Shown here one piece after another: positions 1-7,583 of a stretch of 41,345 bases of DNA (within the stretch, counting starts at the first letter, position 1; the number at the start of each line of letters is the position of its first letter). Made by a program: the position numbers and the translations under genes. Location of the stretch: contig JAENWG010000011.1 of assembly GCA_016650175.1 (NCBI GenBank), forward strand, positions 1-41,345, given 5' to 3'. The notes beneath the pieces are model-generated. The model was given only the letters and a program-made list of their open reading frames with translations, was not told where the DNA came from and did not search any database. The stretch is from Peptostreptococcaceae bacterium. GTDB taxonomy: Bacteria; Bacillota; Clostridia; Peptostreptococcales; Anaerovoracaceae.

Positions 1-1311
1 AACAGTGAATTTTGTACCTTTTCCAAGTTCCGATTCACATTCTATACTGCCACCCATTGTTTCAATCAAGTTTTTACATATAGCAAGACCAAGTCCAGTA
101 CTAATTTCCCCGTTTGACAGCAAATTATATTCTTTTGAAAACGGCTCATACATATGTTTGACAAATTCTTGACTCATACCTACTCCGTTATCCGTAATTA
201 TATTCCTTACTATCATATCTTCATTATCTAGATTTACCATTGTATTAACCCAAGTAACAGTACCACCTTTAGGTGTATATTTAAGTGCATTGCCTAATAT
301 GTTAATCAGAACCTGTTCCAACCGTTTTATATCAGTCATAACATATTTTTGGCTCTTACTACTTTCGGTATCAACCACCATATTAACCCCTCTATTATAG
401 GCTTCATGTCCAATAATAGTTAACACTTTTTTTGTAACTGAGCTAATTTCTTCAACAGTGTAATCAAGTTCTATATTGCTATACTCTAGTTTTTGTAAAT
501 CTAAAGTATCGTTAACAAGTGACAATAGATATTCAGAACTGTCTTTAATCTTAGTAAAATATTCGAAGTCTCTATCATTCTTGTGCTCTTCAATACCAAA
601 TTCTGATAATCCTATAAGCGCCGTTAAAGGCGTTCTCATATCATGACTCATCCTTGCAAGAAAATCAGTTTTAACGCTGTTAGCCATTTTAGCCTTTTGC
701 TCAGAAACATGAAGTCGTTGATTCGCAATAAAGCTATCAATTTCCTTAATATATAGCAACCGTGATATCAGCCATGCAACTATAATTAAAAATATCAGTG
801 TTGTAATTTTAGGCAAAACAGGGTCTATTAGATATTCTTTACTAAAAGCCATTATGCAAATAGCGCTTAGCGAATAGAATGTTAAGGTCGATTGCCATTT
901 TAGAAACATTAGTGCCGAAATTGATATAATAATCATTGCATATGCAGCCAAGAATTCAATACGTTTAGGGATTAATGCTAGTAAACTAGAGCTCCATACA
1001 ATTACGATTAGTACTTCAAAGTATACAACTAATCTTTTAAACAGACTCGTTTGTAAATTAATTGGCAAATGTATTGTAAATAGCGCCGAACATATAAACG
1101 ATTCGATTAATAACATAAAATTCGCTTTTTTAATAATATCATCATCTTTAGCAAACAAAGCAATTAAAAACATCAAAAAAGATATCCCAAAAATTACATA
1201 GCTAAAGTATTTACCCCTTGCATAATTAGAATGTTCAACTTTTTTTATAAAATCATCTTTGTATTCTTCTGGATAGTTTTTAAAAAACATTTCTTTGATA
1301 TTAAGAAACAT
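1..1311 (-). CDS. Membrane sensor histidine kinase, C-terminus cut by window edge
   Basis: The gene runs off the left edge; 437 codons are visible. The N-terminal half holds six predicted membrane helices (about residues 36-54, 64-82, 94-114, 118-137, 143-157, 168-188) with no large outside loop, so it probably senses a signal in or at the membrane. A short helical linker leads to a HisKA domain with the H-box SHDMRTP and phospho-acceptor His223. The HATPase domain follows, with N-box Asn341, G1-box Asp374 in DNGVGM, a GLGLAIC G2 motif and the GKGTKF strand at the edge. It should autophosphorylate and pass phosphate to a response regulator, or to a receiver domain of its own beyond the edge. 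The start at 1311 is chosen for an AGGAGA ribosome site 7 nt upstream. The signal is unknown. Confidence 0.9.
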   Translation of the reverse strand, partial: MFLNIKEMFFKNYPEEYKDDFIKKVEHSNYARGKYFSYVIFGISFLMFLIALFAKDDDIIKKANFMLLIESFICSALFTIHLPINLQTSLFKRLVVYFEVLIVIVWSSSLLALIPKRIEFLAAYAMIIISISALMFLKWQSTLTFYSLSAICIMAFSKEYLIDPVLPKITTLIFLIIVAWLISRLLYIKEIDSFIANQRLHVSEQKAKMANSVKTDFLARMSHDMRTPLTALIGLSEFGIEEHKNDRDFEYFTKIKDSSEYLLSLVNDTLDLQKLEYSNIELDYTVEEISSVTKKVLTIIGHEAYNRGVNMVVDTESSKSQKYVMTDIKRLEQVLINILGNALKYTPKGGTVTWVNTMVNLDNEDMIVRNIITDNGVGMSQEFVKHMYEPFSKEYNLLSNGEISTGLGLAICKNLIETMGGSIECESELGKGTKFTV

Positions 1312-1329
1312 AAGAATTCTCCTTCCTAT

Positions 1330-1335
1330 ATTATA
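1330..1335 (-). promoter_or_regulatory. Possible -10 box of the histidine kinase gene
   Basis: On the minus strand a perfect TATAAT lies 18 nt upstream of the kinase ATG and just before its ribosome site. No good -35 hexamer stands at 17 nt; the AT-rich TTTTTG at 16 nt is the best available. This is seen in sequence only. The rest of 1336-1541 holds no gene that I can recognise. Confidence 0.4.
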
Positions 1336-1541
1336 CATCTTTATCTTAATTCAAAAAGCACTAAAATTTTCATATACTTCGAGCTGTAATCTACCTAATT
1401 AGTAGAATGCAATTCAGATTAGTTTTTATTATACAATTATGTCAATTACTTGCGGACTTTCTAATATTTTTATATTAATAATAATTATACTACTAATCGT
1501 TGCCATTAGCTAGTATCAACGTTCTTACTAATTAAACAACT

Positions 1542-1577
1542 AAAAAAGTCTGAAGCATTTGCTTCAGACTTTTTTAA
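1542..1577 (-). terminator. Intrinsic terminator of the tRNA unit
   Basis: An 11-bp perfect stem (AGTCTGAAGCA-like arm and its complement) closes a 4-nt loop and is flanked by T-runs on both strands. On the minus strand it lies directly after the initiator tRNA, so it ends the tRNA transcript. Its symmetry allows use from the other side too. Confidence 0.85.
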
Positions 1578-1578
1578 A

Positions 1579-1654
<76 letters not shown>

Positions 1655-1662
1655 ATATATAT

Positions 1663-1751
1663 TGGTGCCGGAAGCCGGGGTCGAACCGGCACGATCGGTA
1701 AAGATCGCAGGATTTTAAGTCCTGTGCGTCTGCCAATTCCGCCATTCCGGC
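1663..1751 (-). tRNA. tRNA-Leu (TAA)
   Basis: This 89-nt gene has a long variable arm typical of class II tRNAs. The anticodon TAA sits in the loop CTTAAAA. The acceptor stem starts GCCGGAA, the discriminator is A73 and CCA is encoded. It lies between the Asn and fMet genes with 8-nt and 9-nt spacers. Confidence 0.95.
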
Positions 1752-1760
1752 ACGAATAAC

Positions 1761-1836
1761 TGGCTCCGAGGGTGGGACTCGAACCCACGACCTATCGGTT
1801 AACAGCCGATTGCTCTACCAATTGAGCTACCTCGGA
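1761..1836 (-). tRNA. tRNA-Asn (GTT)
   Basis: This 76-nt cloverleaf has anticodon GTT in the loop CTGTTAA, acceptor arm TCCGAGG, discriminator G73 and an encoded CCA. It is the first gene of the unit, about 33 nt downstream of the -10 box. Confidence 0.95.
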
Positions 1837-1868
1837 ATATCCGCGCTTTGTTTCTTGCGACGATTGTT

Positions 1869-1898
1869 ATTATACCCTAATTACGGTATTGATGTCAA
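1869..1898 (-). promoter_or_regulatory. Strong sigma-A-type promoter of the tRNA unit
   Basis: On the minus strand a perfect TTGACA (1893-1898) and a perfect TATAAT (1869-1874) are separated by 18 nt. The promoter starts 26 nt after the stop codon of the TPR gene, with no intervening terminator hairpin, so read-through from the long upstream operon would enter the tRNAs. Confidence 0.88.
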
Positions 1899-1924
1899 GC
1901 TGTTTTTTTCGTTTTTTTAATTAT

Positions 1925-2944
1925 TTATACGTTAATTTCGTTCATTTCTTTTCTTATTTCTTCATCTTTTTCAATATTACTTTTAATAACTTCCAGCTTC
2001 TTAGAATACTTGTCTATCATTTCTTGATCATCATACAAATCAATAAGCTTTTGCATAATCTCAATGTTACTAGGACTGTATTTTAATGCTACTTTATAAT
2101 CTTCAATAGCTTCTTTCGTATTTCCCTGTTCTACCTTTGCAGCAGCCAGATAGTACCAAAGCGGCCACCAAGTTTTATATTCAGAGTCAGTATATTTTTG
2201 TAACAGATTAATACCATCCGAATAATCTCCGTTTAGTACCATGTTATATCCTTTTTCTATATTAATTGGCTCTACTAGAAATCCAAGCCTCTCCTGTATT
2301 TCTTCTCTAAGTTCCTTTTTTTCTTCGTCCCCATCTGTAAGCTTCATGAATTCATCCCATGTCAGTTTTGCTTTGATATAAAGACCAAGATTTAAATAAC
2401 CATATCCTAGAAAATAGTATCCCATATCAAATTCCGGTCTGCTAAGTGTTACAAATTCAAAAGCTTCTATTGACTCAGCTTTAAATCTTGCTACATAGTC
2501 TTCTTCTTCACCTAATTCATATGAATCTTTACACGCTCTTGCATAGCAATACAGGGCATCTGGCATCTCAGGTTCTAAAATTAACGCAGCTCTAAATAGT
2601 ATACATGCATAATCAAAATCATTAGCAGTTGCTGTTTCAACACCTTGATTAACTAGATATTTAGGAAACTCCTCACCTAAGACTTTCTTTATATATTTAA
2701 TATAACTGTCTGTATGTTCAAACTCCGGATCAGCTCCTATAACAAAAGCCATACCTTCTCCTAGTGTTACTGTACTGATGTTGTCTAAATGTTTTTTCAT
2801 GATAGGAACCGGTATATCTTTTAATACATCCATCAACTCAGCTCTTTCTAAAAAATCATATGACAGTTCATCAAAAATCACATTATCCTTAAGCAATCTA
2901 ACCAAATACGCTTTAACTCTATCTTCTCTATTTCTTAATTCCAT
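1925..2944 (-). CDS. TPR-repeat protein
   Basis: This 339-residue soluble protein has no signal peptide or membrane helix. It contains tetratricopeptide-like helical pairs, clearest at about residues 105-140 (ending ALILEPEMPDALYCYARA) and 260-310 (AAAKVEQGNTKEAIEDYKVA, followed by YSPSN). The N-terminal 90 residues and the acidic, lysine-rich C-terminus match no domain I know. TPR proteins usually act as protein-binding scaffolds. Its ATG overlaps the stop of the upstream radical-SAM gene (TAATG), so the two are translationally coupled and the partner may be that enzyme. This is the last gene of the operon that starts at mraZ. The specific function is unknown. Confidence 0.8.
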   Translation of the reverse strand: MELRNREDRVKAYLVRLLKDNVIFDELSYDFLERAELMDVLKDIPVPIMKKHLDNISTVTLGEGMAFVIGADPEFEHTDSYIKYIKKVLGEEFPKYLVNQGVETATANDFDYACILFRAALILEPEMPDALYCYARACKDSYELGEEEDYVARFKAESIEAFEFVTLSRPEFDMGYYFLGYGYLNLGLYIKAKLTWDEFMKLTDGDEEKKELREEIQERLGFLVEPINIEKGYNMVLNGDYSDGINLLQKYTDSEYKTWWPLWYYLAAAKVEQGNTKEAIEDYKVALKYSPSNIEIMQKLIDLYDDQEMIDKYSKKLEVIKSNIEKDEEIRKEMNEINV

Positions 2945-4536
2945 TATCTAACTTCCCAACCTTTTCTATCAAACTTCTTAACTGCTTCAGTATTTAGTGC
3001 GTTTAACATATCTGAATGTAATACACTTTTAAATGCAGCTAAACCCGGTTCTTTTTTACCCGTAGGGTAAACTCCCCTTTGTTCAATTATCTTATTAGCA
3101 TAGGCAATGATCGCATCATCTCTCCTATTAATTTCTTCATAAACTTTTGTTGCAAATTGGTACATGATTCTATATAAATTTTCCTTACTATGTGATTTAT
3201 CTTGATATCCGCTAGCATAATAGAAATCTGCAAATCTCTCATAGAAGCTAAACGAAGTACATCCTAGTTTCCCGATAAGAAAATCTATAGAAGCCTCAAA
3301 TCCGCCTCTATTATAAAACAGCTCAAAGACCTTTTCCACCATCTTAAGCTTAACTATTTCTACAGCAGTAATATAGTTATTAGAAATTACTTCATATGGA
3401 GCATTTTCTCTATATTCATAGCCGTGTAGCTTAGCATTATTTCTAATTTCGGTTCCCTTAAGCACTTTAAGAAATCCCATCTGAAGGCAATCAGCTTTAA
3501 GTCCATATACAATATTAAATGAATTAGCAAAAGACTCATATCCTTCATAAGGAAGACCTGCAATAAGGTCAACATGAACATGAATATTCCCTTCATCAAT
3601 TATTTTCTTAACGTAATACATAAGTGGATAAATATCAGACCTTCTGTTTACAGCTTTTAAAGTCTTTGGATTGGTACTTTGAATACCAATTTCAAGCTGG
3701 AACATTCCAGGTCTTGCATGAGATAAAAGTGCAACAGCTTCATCATTTAATAAGTCTCCGTTTATTTCAAAATGGAAATTTGTAACTCCATTATCACTGT
3801 TAATTAAAAATTCCCAGATTCTAAGAGCGCGTTGTCTATAATAGTTAAAAGTTCTGTCAATGAATTTAACCTGCTTAACATTTTTCATTAAGAAATACCC
3901 AAGATCTCTTCTGGCCCTATTCACTGTAAGTGCTCTAACCTTCTTCTCAACAGAACTTAGGCAATAAGTACATTCAAAAGGACAGCCTCTTACGGATTCA
4001 TAATATATAACCTTGTCTTTATCAAAATCCATTGTCTCGTATGGAAAAGGTATCTTGTTAAAGTCTATAGGATCCTCTTGTTCATTAACGAAAATATCAT
4101 CTCCTATTCTATAAGCTAAGCCTTTTATATATTTAAAAGCATAATTTTCCATATATAACGACTGCATAAGCTTAAAGAATGTTATTTCTCCCTCGCCTCT
4201 TAAGACAAAGTCAACACTTTGATTTTTACGCATATACTCTTCAGTTTCATAGCTAACCTCAGGGCCACCTATTACTAAGATAATATTCGGTGCAGCACTT
4301 CTTATACTGGCACATAAGCTGTCAATTTGCTCCACATTCCAAATATAACAAGAAAGACATACAATATCATAGTCTCCTCTGATTATTTCGTTAAACACGT
4401 AATCCTTCTCATTATTAATAGTGAATTCTTTTAGTGTCACATCAAAAGGAGAATTTGCAACAACATTGTATAAATACCTAATTGCCAAATTCGAATGAAC
4501 ATATTTTGAATTTAATGTAGTTAATAGTAATCTCAT
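2944..4536 (-). CDS. B12-binding-type radical SAM protein (DUF4080 family)
   Basis: The 530-residue protein has three parts. A cobalamin-binding-like Rossmann domain spans about residues 1-140 and opens with the family-typical SKYVHSNLAIRYLYN stretch. A radical-SAM barrel spans about 170-400, with the iron-sulfur motif C185-x3-C189-x2-C192. The C-terminal part matches DUF4080. I see no DxHxxG motif, so cobalamin, if bound, would be held base-off without a protein His ligand. Family members are anaerobe oxidoreductases or methylases of unknown substrate. It lies 7 nt downstream of another radical-SAM gene and overlaps the TPR gene by one base, which suggests a shared pathway. Confidence 0.85.
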   Translation of the reverse strand: MRLLLTTLNSKYVHSNLAIRYLYNVVANSPFDVTLKEFTINNEKDYVFNEIIRGDYDIVCLSCYIWNVEQIDSLCASIRSAAPNIILVIGGPEVSYETEEYMRKNQSVDFVLRGEGEITFFKLMQSLYMENYAFKYIKGLAYRIGDDIFVNEQEDPIDFNKIPFPYETMDFDKDKVIYYESVRGCPFECTYCLSSVEKKVRALTVNRARRDLGYFLMKNVKQVKFIDRTFNYYRQRALRIWEFLINSDNGVTNFHFEINGDLLNDEAVALLSHARPGMFQLEIGIQSTNPKTLKAVNRRSDIYPLMYYVKKIIDEGNIHVHVDLIAGLPYEGYESFANSFNIVYGLKADCLQMGFLKVLKGTEIRNNAKLHGYEYRENAPYEVISNNYITAVEIVKLKMVEKVFELFYNRGGFEASIDFLIGKLGCTSFSFYERFADFYYASGYQDKSHSKENLYRIMYQFATKVYEEINRRDDAIIAYANKIIEQRGVYPTGKKEPGLAAFKSVLHSDMLNALNTEAVKKFDRKGWEVR

Positions 4537-4543
4537 ATTACTC

Positions 4544-5416
4544 CTATAACATTCTAAATCTCTCGTCCTTCAATAACCCATTATCTTCCATCGCATGTTT
4601 GAGTTGTTCTAATAAGCGATCTTTATCTTGAGGTAAATCACCTCTAAGTGATATATAGTTGGAAGCATGATTGCTTCTAAAAACACAAGGTTTAGTAGGA
4701 TTAGCGTTCTGCATTAACAAGTATGTTTCTGCTATAACCTCTTCTGCTGAAAGTAGTTCAAAGTCTCCATTTTTTATATCGTCATATATCGGTGCCGACT
4801 GATCAAGCATTAGAGTAAGAAGACTTACGTAAGAAGCATTCATCTTAGATATCATCTTACCAGTATCTATCGCATGTTCTTTCCATGCCTTTTGACCACC
4901 CATTCCTGATATAAAGGTTACCGAGCATTTAATTCCAGCTGCTTCACATCTTTTTACGGATTCAATCAGCTGCTCACCTGTTACACCTTTTTTTATAGCT
5001 TTTAATACTTCTTCGTTACCAGATTCGGCTCCTAAATAAAGTATTCCAATTCCAGCTTTCCTAAGTTCTACAAGTTCTTCGTCTGATTTTCTTAAAATAT
5101 CTTTTGCCGAACCATATATCCCTACACGTTTACATTCCGGAAACAATTCCTTGATTTTGTTAAGAACGATAATTAGCTTTTCATTAGAAAGGCACATCGC
5201 GTCCCCGTCGCATATAAATATCTTTTCAACACTTTTATATGTTTTCCTTGCCATTTCTATATCTTCAAGTACATCTTCCATTTTTCTAAGATGGAAAACT
5301 TTGTCTTTATACATACTGCAGAAAGTGCATTTATTATGCGAACAACCCACAGTAACTTGAATTAATAGGCTCCAAGCTTCGCTTGGCGGCCTGTATATAT
5401 TACCTTCGTATCTCAT
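4544..5416 (-). CDS. Radical SAM protein
   Basis: This is a compact 290-residue radical-SAM enzyme. The cluster-binding cysteines are C25, C30 and C33, that is Cx4Cx2C rather than the commonest Cx3Cx2C. The 4Fe-4S/SAM barrel fills most of the chain, with a GAESGNEEVL segment near residue 130 and an FISGMGGQ segment near residue 170. A short C-terminal region (RSNHASNYISLRG) is shared by Clostridia homologues annotated only as radical SAM. Its start codon abuts the argS stop and it precedes the DUF4080 gene. The substrate is unknown. Confidence 0.82.
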   Translation of the reverse strand: MRYEGNIYRPPSEAWSLLIQVTVGCSHNKCTFCSMYKDKVFHLRKMEDVLEDIEMARKTYKSVEKIFICDGDAMCLSNEKLIIVLNKIKELFPECKRVGIYGSAKDILRKSDEELVELRKAGIGILYLGAESGNEEVLKAIKKGVTGEQLIESVKRCEAAGIKCSVTFISGMGGQKAWKEHAIDTGKMISKMNASYVSLLTLMLDQSAPIYDDIKNGDFELLSAEEVIAETYLLMQNANPTKPCVFRSNHASNYISLRGDLPQDKDRLLEQLKHAMEDNGLLKDERFRML

Positions 5417-7131
5417 TACATTTTCTCCGGTGCTTTCATTCCTAAGAAGTCTAAGCCATTTTTGATGGCAATTTTAGCAGCAATTACTAATGCTAATTTT
5501 GCAACTTTTTCATCTTCATTTTTCACTAATATATGTTCATCATGATAGAACCTATTGAATGCCTGTGCAATATTTACAACCTGTCTTGTAACAATAGAAG
5601 GCTCATATTTTTCAGCGGCTTCTATTACAACTCTAGGAAGTGCATAAACTTCCTTTGCAAGAATATATGCGCTTTCACTTGTTAAATATTTGTATTCAAT
5701 ATCTTTAGATAAAGCTTTCTTTAAGGTTTCTTCTCCAGCTTTTTTCATAAGACTACATGCTCTTGCATGAGTATACTGAACATATGGACCTGTTTCTCCA
5801 TCAAAATTAAGAACCTTATCCCATGAAAAAACGTAATCTTTAATTCTGCTGTTCGATAATTCTTGGAATACTACCGCACCTATTCCTACAGTCTTGGCCG
5901 TTTCTTCTATGTCATCGGTCATAACGCCTTTTTCTACTATTATTTCTCTGGTTTTATCCACTGCTTGCTTCAAAACATCTTCTAAGAACACTACTCTGCC
6001 ATGTCTAGTCGACATAGTACCATCTTCAAGACTAACTAGTCCAAACGGAACGTGTATGCAATCTTTAACCCATTCATATCCCATAAGTTCTAAGACTTTC
6101 TTCCATTGCTGGAAATGAAGGTTTTGCTGTGAAGCTACTACATATATATTTTTTTCAAAATTATAGTTTTCTTTTCTGTATACAGCGGCTGCTATATCTC
6201 TTGTTACATATAATGTAGAACCATCAGATTTAGTAATAAGAGCTGGATTCATTCCATATTCTTCTAAATCTACTATCTGAGCTCCCTGTGACTCTACCAT
6301 AAGTTTCTTGTCTTTAAGTTCTTTTATAAATCTAGGCATACTGTCCGAATAAAAGCTTTCCCCTTTATATGAATCAAACTCAATTCCTAACATATCGTAT
6401 ACTTTTGTAAATTCTTTAAGACTTTCTTCTCTAAACCACTTCCAAAGTTCAACTTCGTCTTTAGCTCCTTTTTCTAGTTTAGAAAAAACTTCTCTAGCTT
6501 CATCATCTAAGCTAGGATTATTTTCAACTTCAACATGGAATTTAGTATAATATTCTAGCAGTGTTTTAATAGGATCAGCTTTTACATCCGCCTCATTACC
6601 CCAATGTCTATAAGCAACTATCATCTTACCAAACTGCGTACCATAATCACCTAAATGATTGATTCTTATTACATCATATCCTACCGCATCATAAAGCTTA
6701 TATATAGAGTTACCTATAACAGTACTCCTAATGTGTCCAATATGAAACGGCTTAGCTATATTAGGAGATGAGTACTCTACTATAACAGGTTTACCTTGAC
6801 CGATATCACTCTTACCAAACTCTGTTCCTTTATCAAGTACAGTAGTTATAGTTTCCTTAACAACCACTTCTTTATTTAAAAACATATTAACGTAAGCATT
6901 AACTTGCTTAACGTCATCAAACATTTCGTTTTTTGCGATTTTTTCTACAATTGATTTTGCTATTAAAGGTGGTGCCTTTCTTAGTGTTTTAGCTAGTCTA
7001 AAGCAAGGAAAAGCATAATCCCCCATGCTCTTATCCGTAGGTAATTCAATCATATTTTCAATTTCTTCAATGCTAAGACCCAAGTCATCAGAAAATATTA
7101 TTTTTGCTAATTTTTTTTTAAAATCTATCAT
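5416..7131 (-). CDS. argS: Arginyl-tRNA synthetase
   Basis: This class Ia synthetase charges tRNA-Arg with arginine in the cytoplasm. Its 571 residues are full length. The N-terminal Add-1 domain (about 1-95) recognises the tRNA D-loop. The catalytic domain carries HIGH at 130-133 in PFHIGHIRS, and MSTRHG stands in the place of the KMSKS loop. The C-terminal DALR anticodon-binding domain starts near YVQYTHARA and ends LGMKAPEKM, the usual family end. It sits between a DUF523 gene and two radical-SAM genes in the long minus-strand operon. I see no T-box leader in the 18-nt gap upstream. Confidence 0.97.
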   Translation of the reverse strand: MIDFKKKLAKIIFSDDLGLSIEEIENMIELPTDKSMGDYAFPCFRLAKTLRKAPPLIAKSIVEKIAKNEMFDDVKQVNAYVNMFLNKEVVVKETITTVLDKGTEFGKSDIGQGKPVIVEYSSPNIAKPFHIGHIRSTVIGNSIYKLYDAVGYDVIRINHLGDYGTQFGKMIVAYRHWGNEADVKADPIKTLLEYYTKFHVEVENNPSLDDEAREVFSKLEKGAKDEVELWKWFREESLKEFTKVYDMLGIEFDSYKGESFYSDSMPRFIKELKDKKLMVESQGAQIVDLEEYGMNPALITKSDGSTLYVTRDIAAAVYRKENYNFEKNIYVVASQQNLHFQQWKKVLELMGYEWVKDCIHVPFGLVSLEDGTMSTRHGRVVFLEDVLKQAVDKTREIIVEKGVMTDDIEETAKTVGIGAVVFQELSNSRIKDYVFSWDKVLNFDGETGPYVQYTHARACSLMKKAGEETLKKALSKDIEYKYLTSESAYILAKEVYALPRVVIEAAEKYEPSIVTRQVVNIAQAFNRFYHDEHILVKNEDEKVAKLALVIAAKIAIKNGLDFLGMKAPEKM

Positions 7132-7149
7132 TTCTCTACTCCCATTATC

Positions 7150-7581
7150 TTAAAGATCTTCTTCAGTCTTCATTTCAATATTAAAAGGTCTTAAAAGCTT
7201 CGCAAAACATCCATCACCATTAATTCTCACATGAGAAAAGGTACCATCATAAATGGTTCCCACACCGCACGATGGACTATTTGATTTAAGAATTGCTCCC
7301 TCTATTTCATCACCTGACTCTTTAGATTCTTTAATTACAATATTAAGCGCTATTTCAGCTCCCGTTCTATATGCATCGGTAACATCCTTGCCTTCTTTAT
7401 CTATTACTTTGTCCCCTATTATCTCAGCAGGTGCTCTAGGTGATTGTAAACCGCCTAAAACTTCAGGGCAAACAGCAACAAACGAATGATTGTCACAGAA
7501 ACATACTACTTTTTCATCTCTGTTATCACCTCCGCTATACTTGCAGTTATATCCAAGTAAACACTTGCTAACAATATACAA
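7150..7581 (-). CDS. DUF523 domain protein
   Basis: The 143-residue protein matches the DUF523 family throughout. It has the N-terminal VSKCLLGYNCKYSGG, the CPEVLGGLQSPRAPAE block and KSNSPSCG with a third conserved Cys. The conserved cysteines suggest a metal or iron-sulfur site, but no activity is established to my knowledge. The start is a TTG at 7581, with a GGAG ribosome site inside the last codons of mutS2. It is translated from the mutS2-argS stretch of the operon. Confidence 0.85.
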   Translation of the reverse strand: MYIVSKCLLGYNCKYSGGDNRDEKVVCFCDNHSFVAVCPEVLGGLQSPRAPAEIIGDKVIDKEGKDVTDAYRTGAEIALNIVIKESKESGDEIEGAILKSNSPSCGVGTIYDGTFSHVRINGDGCFAKLLRPFNIEMKTEEDL

Positions 7582-7583
7582 TA

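Noticed and set aside
1336-1541. A small RNA or gene in the AT-rich gap upstream of the kinase
   Set aside because: No stable hairpin, promoter pair or frame with a ribosome site could be supported there.
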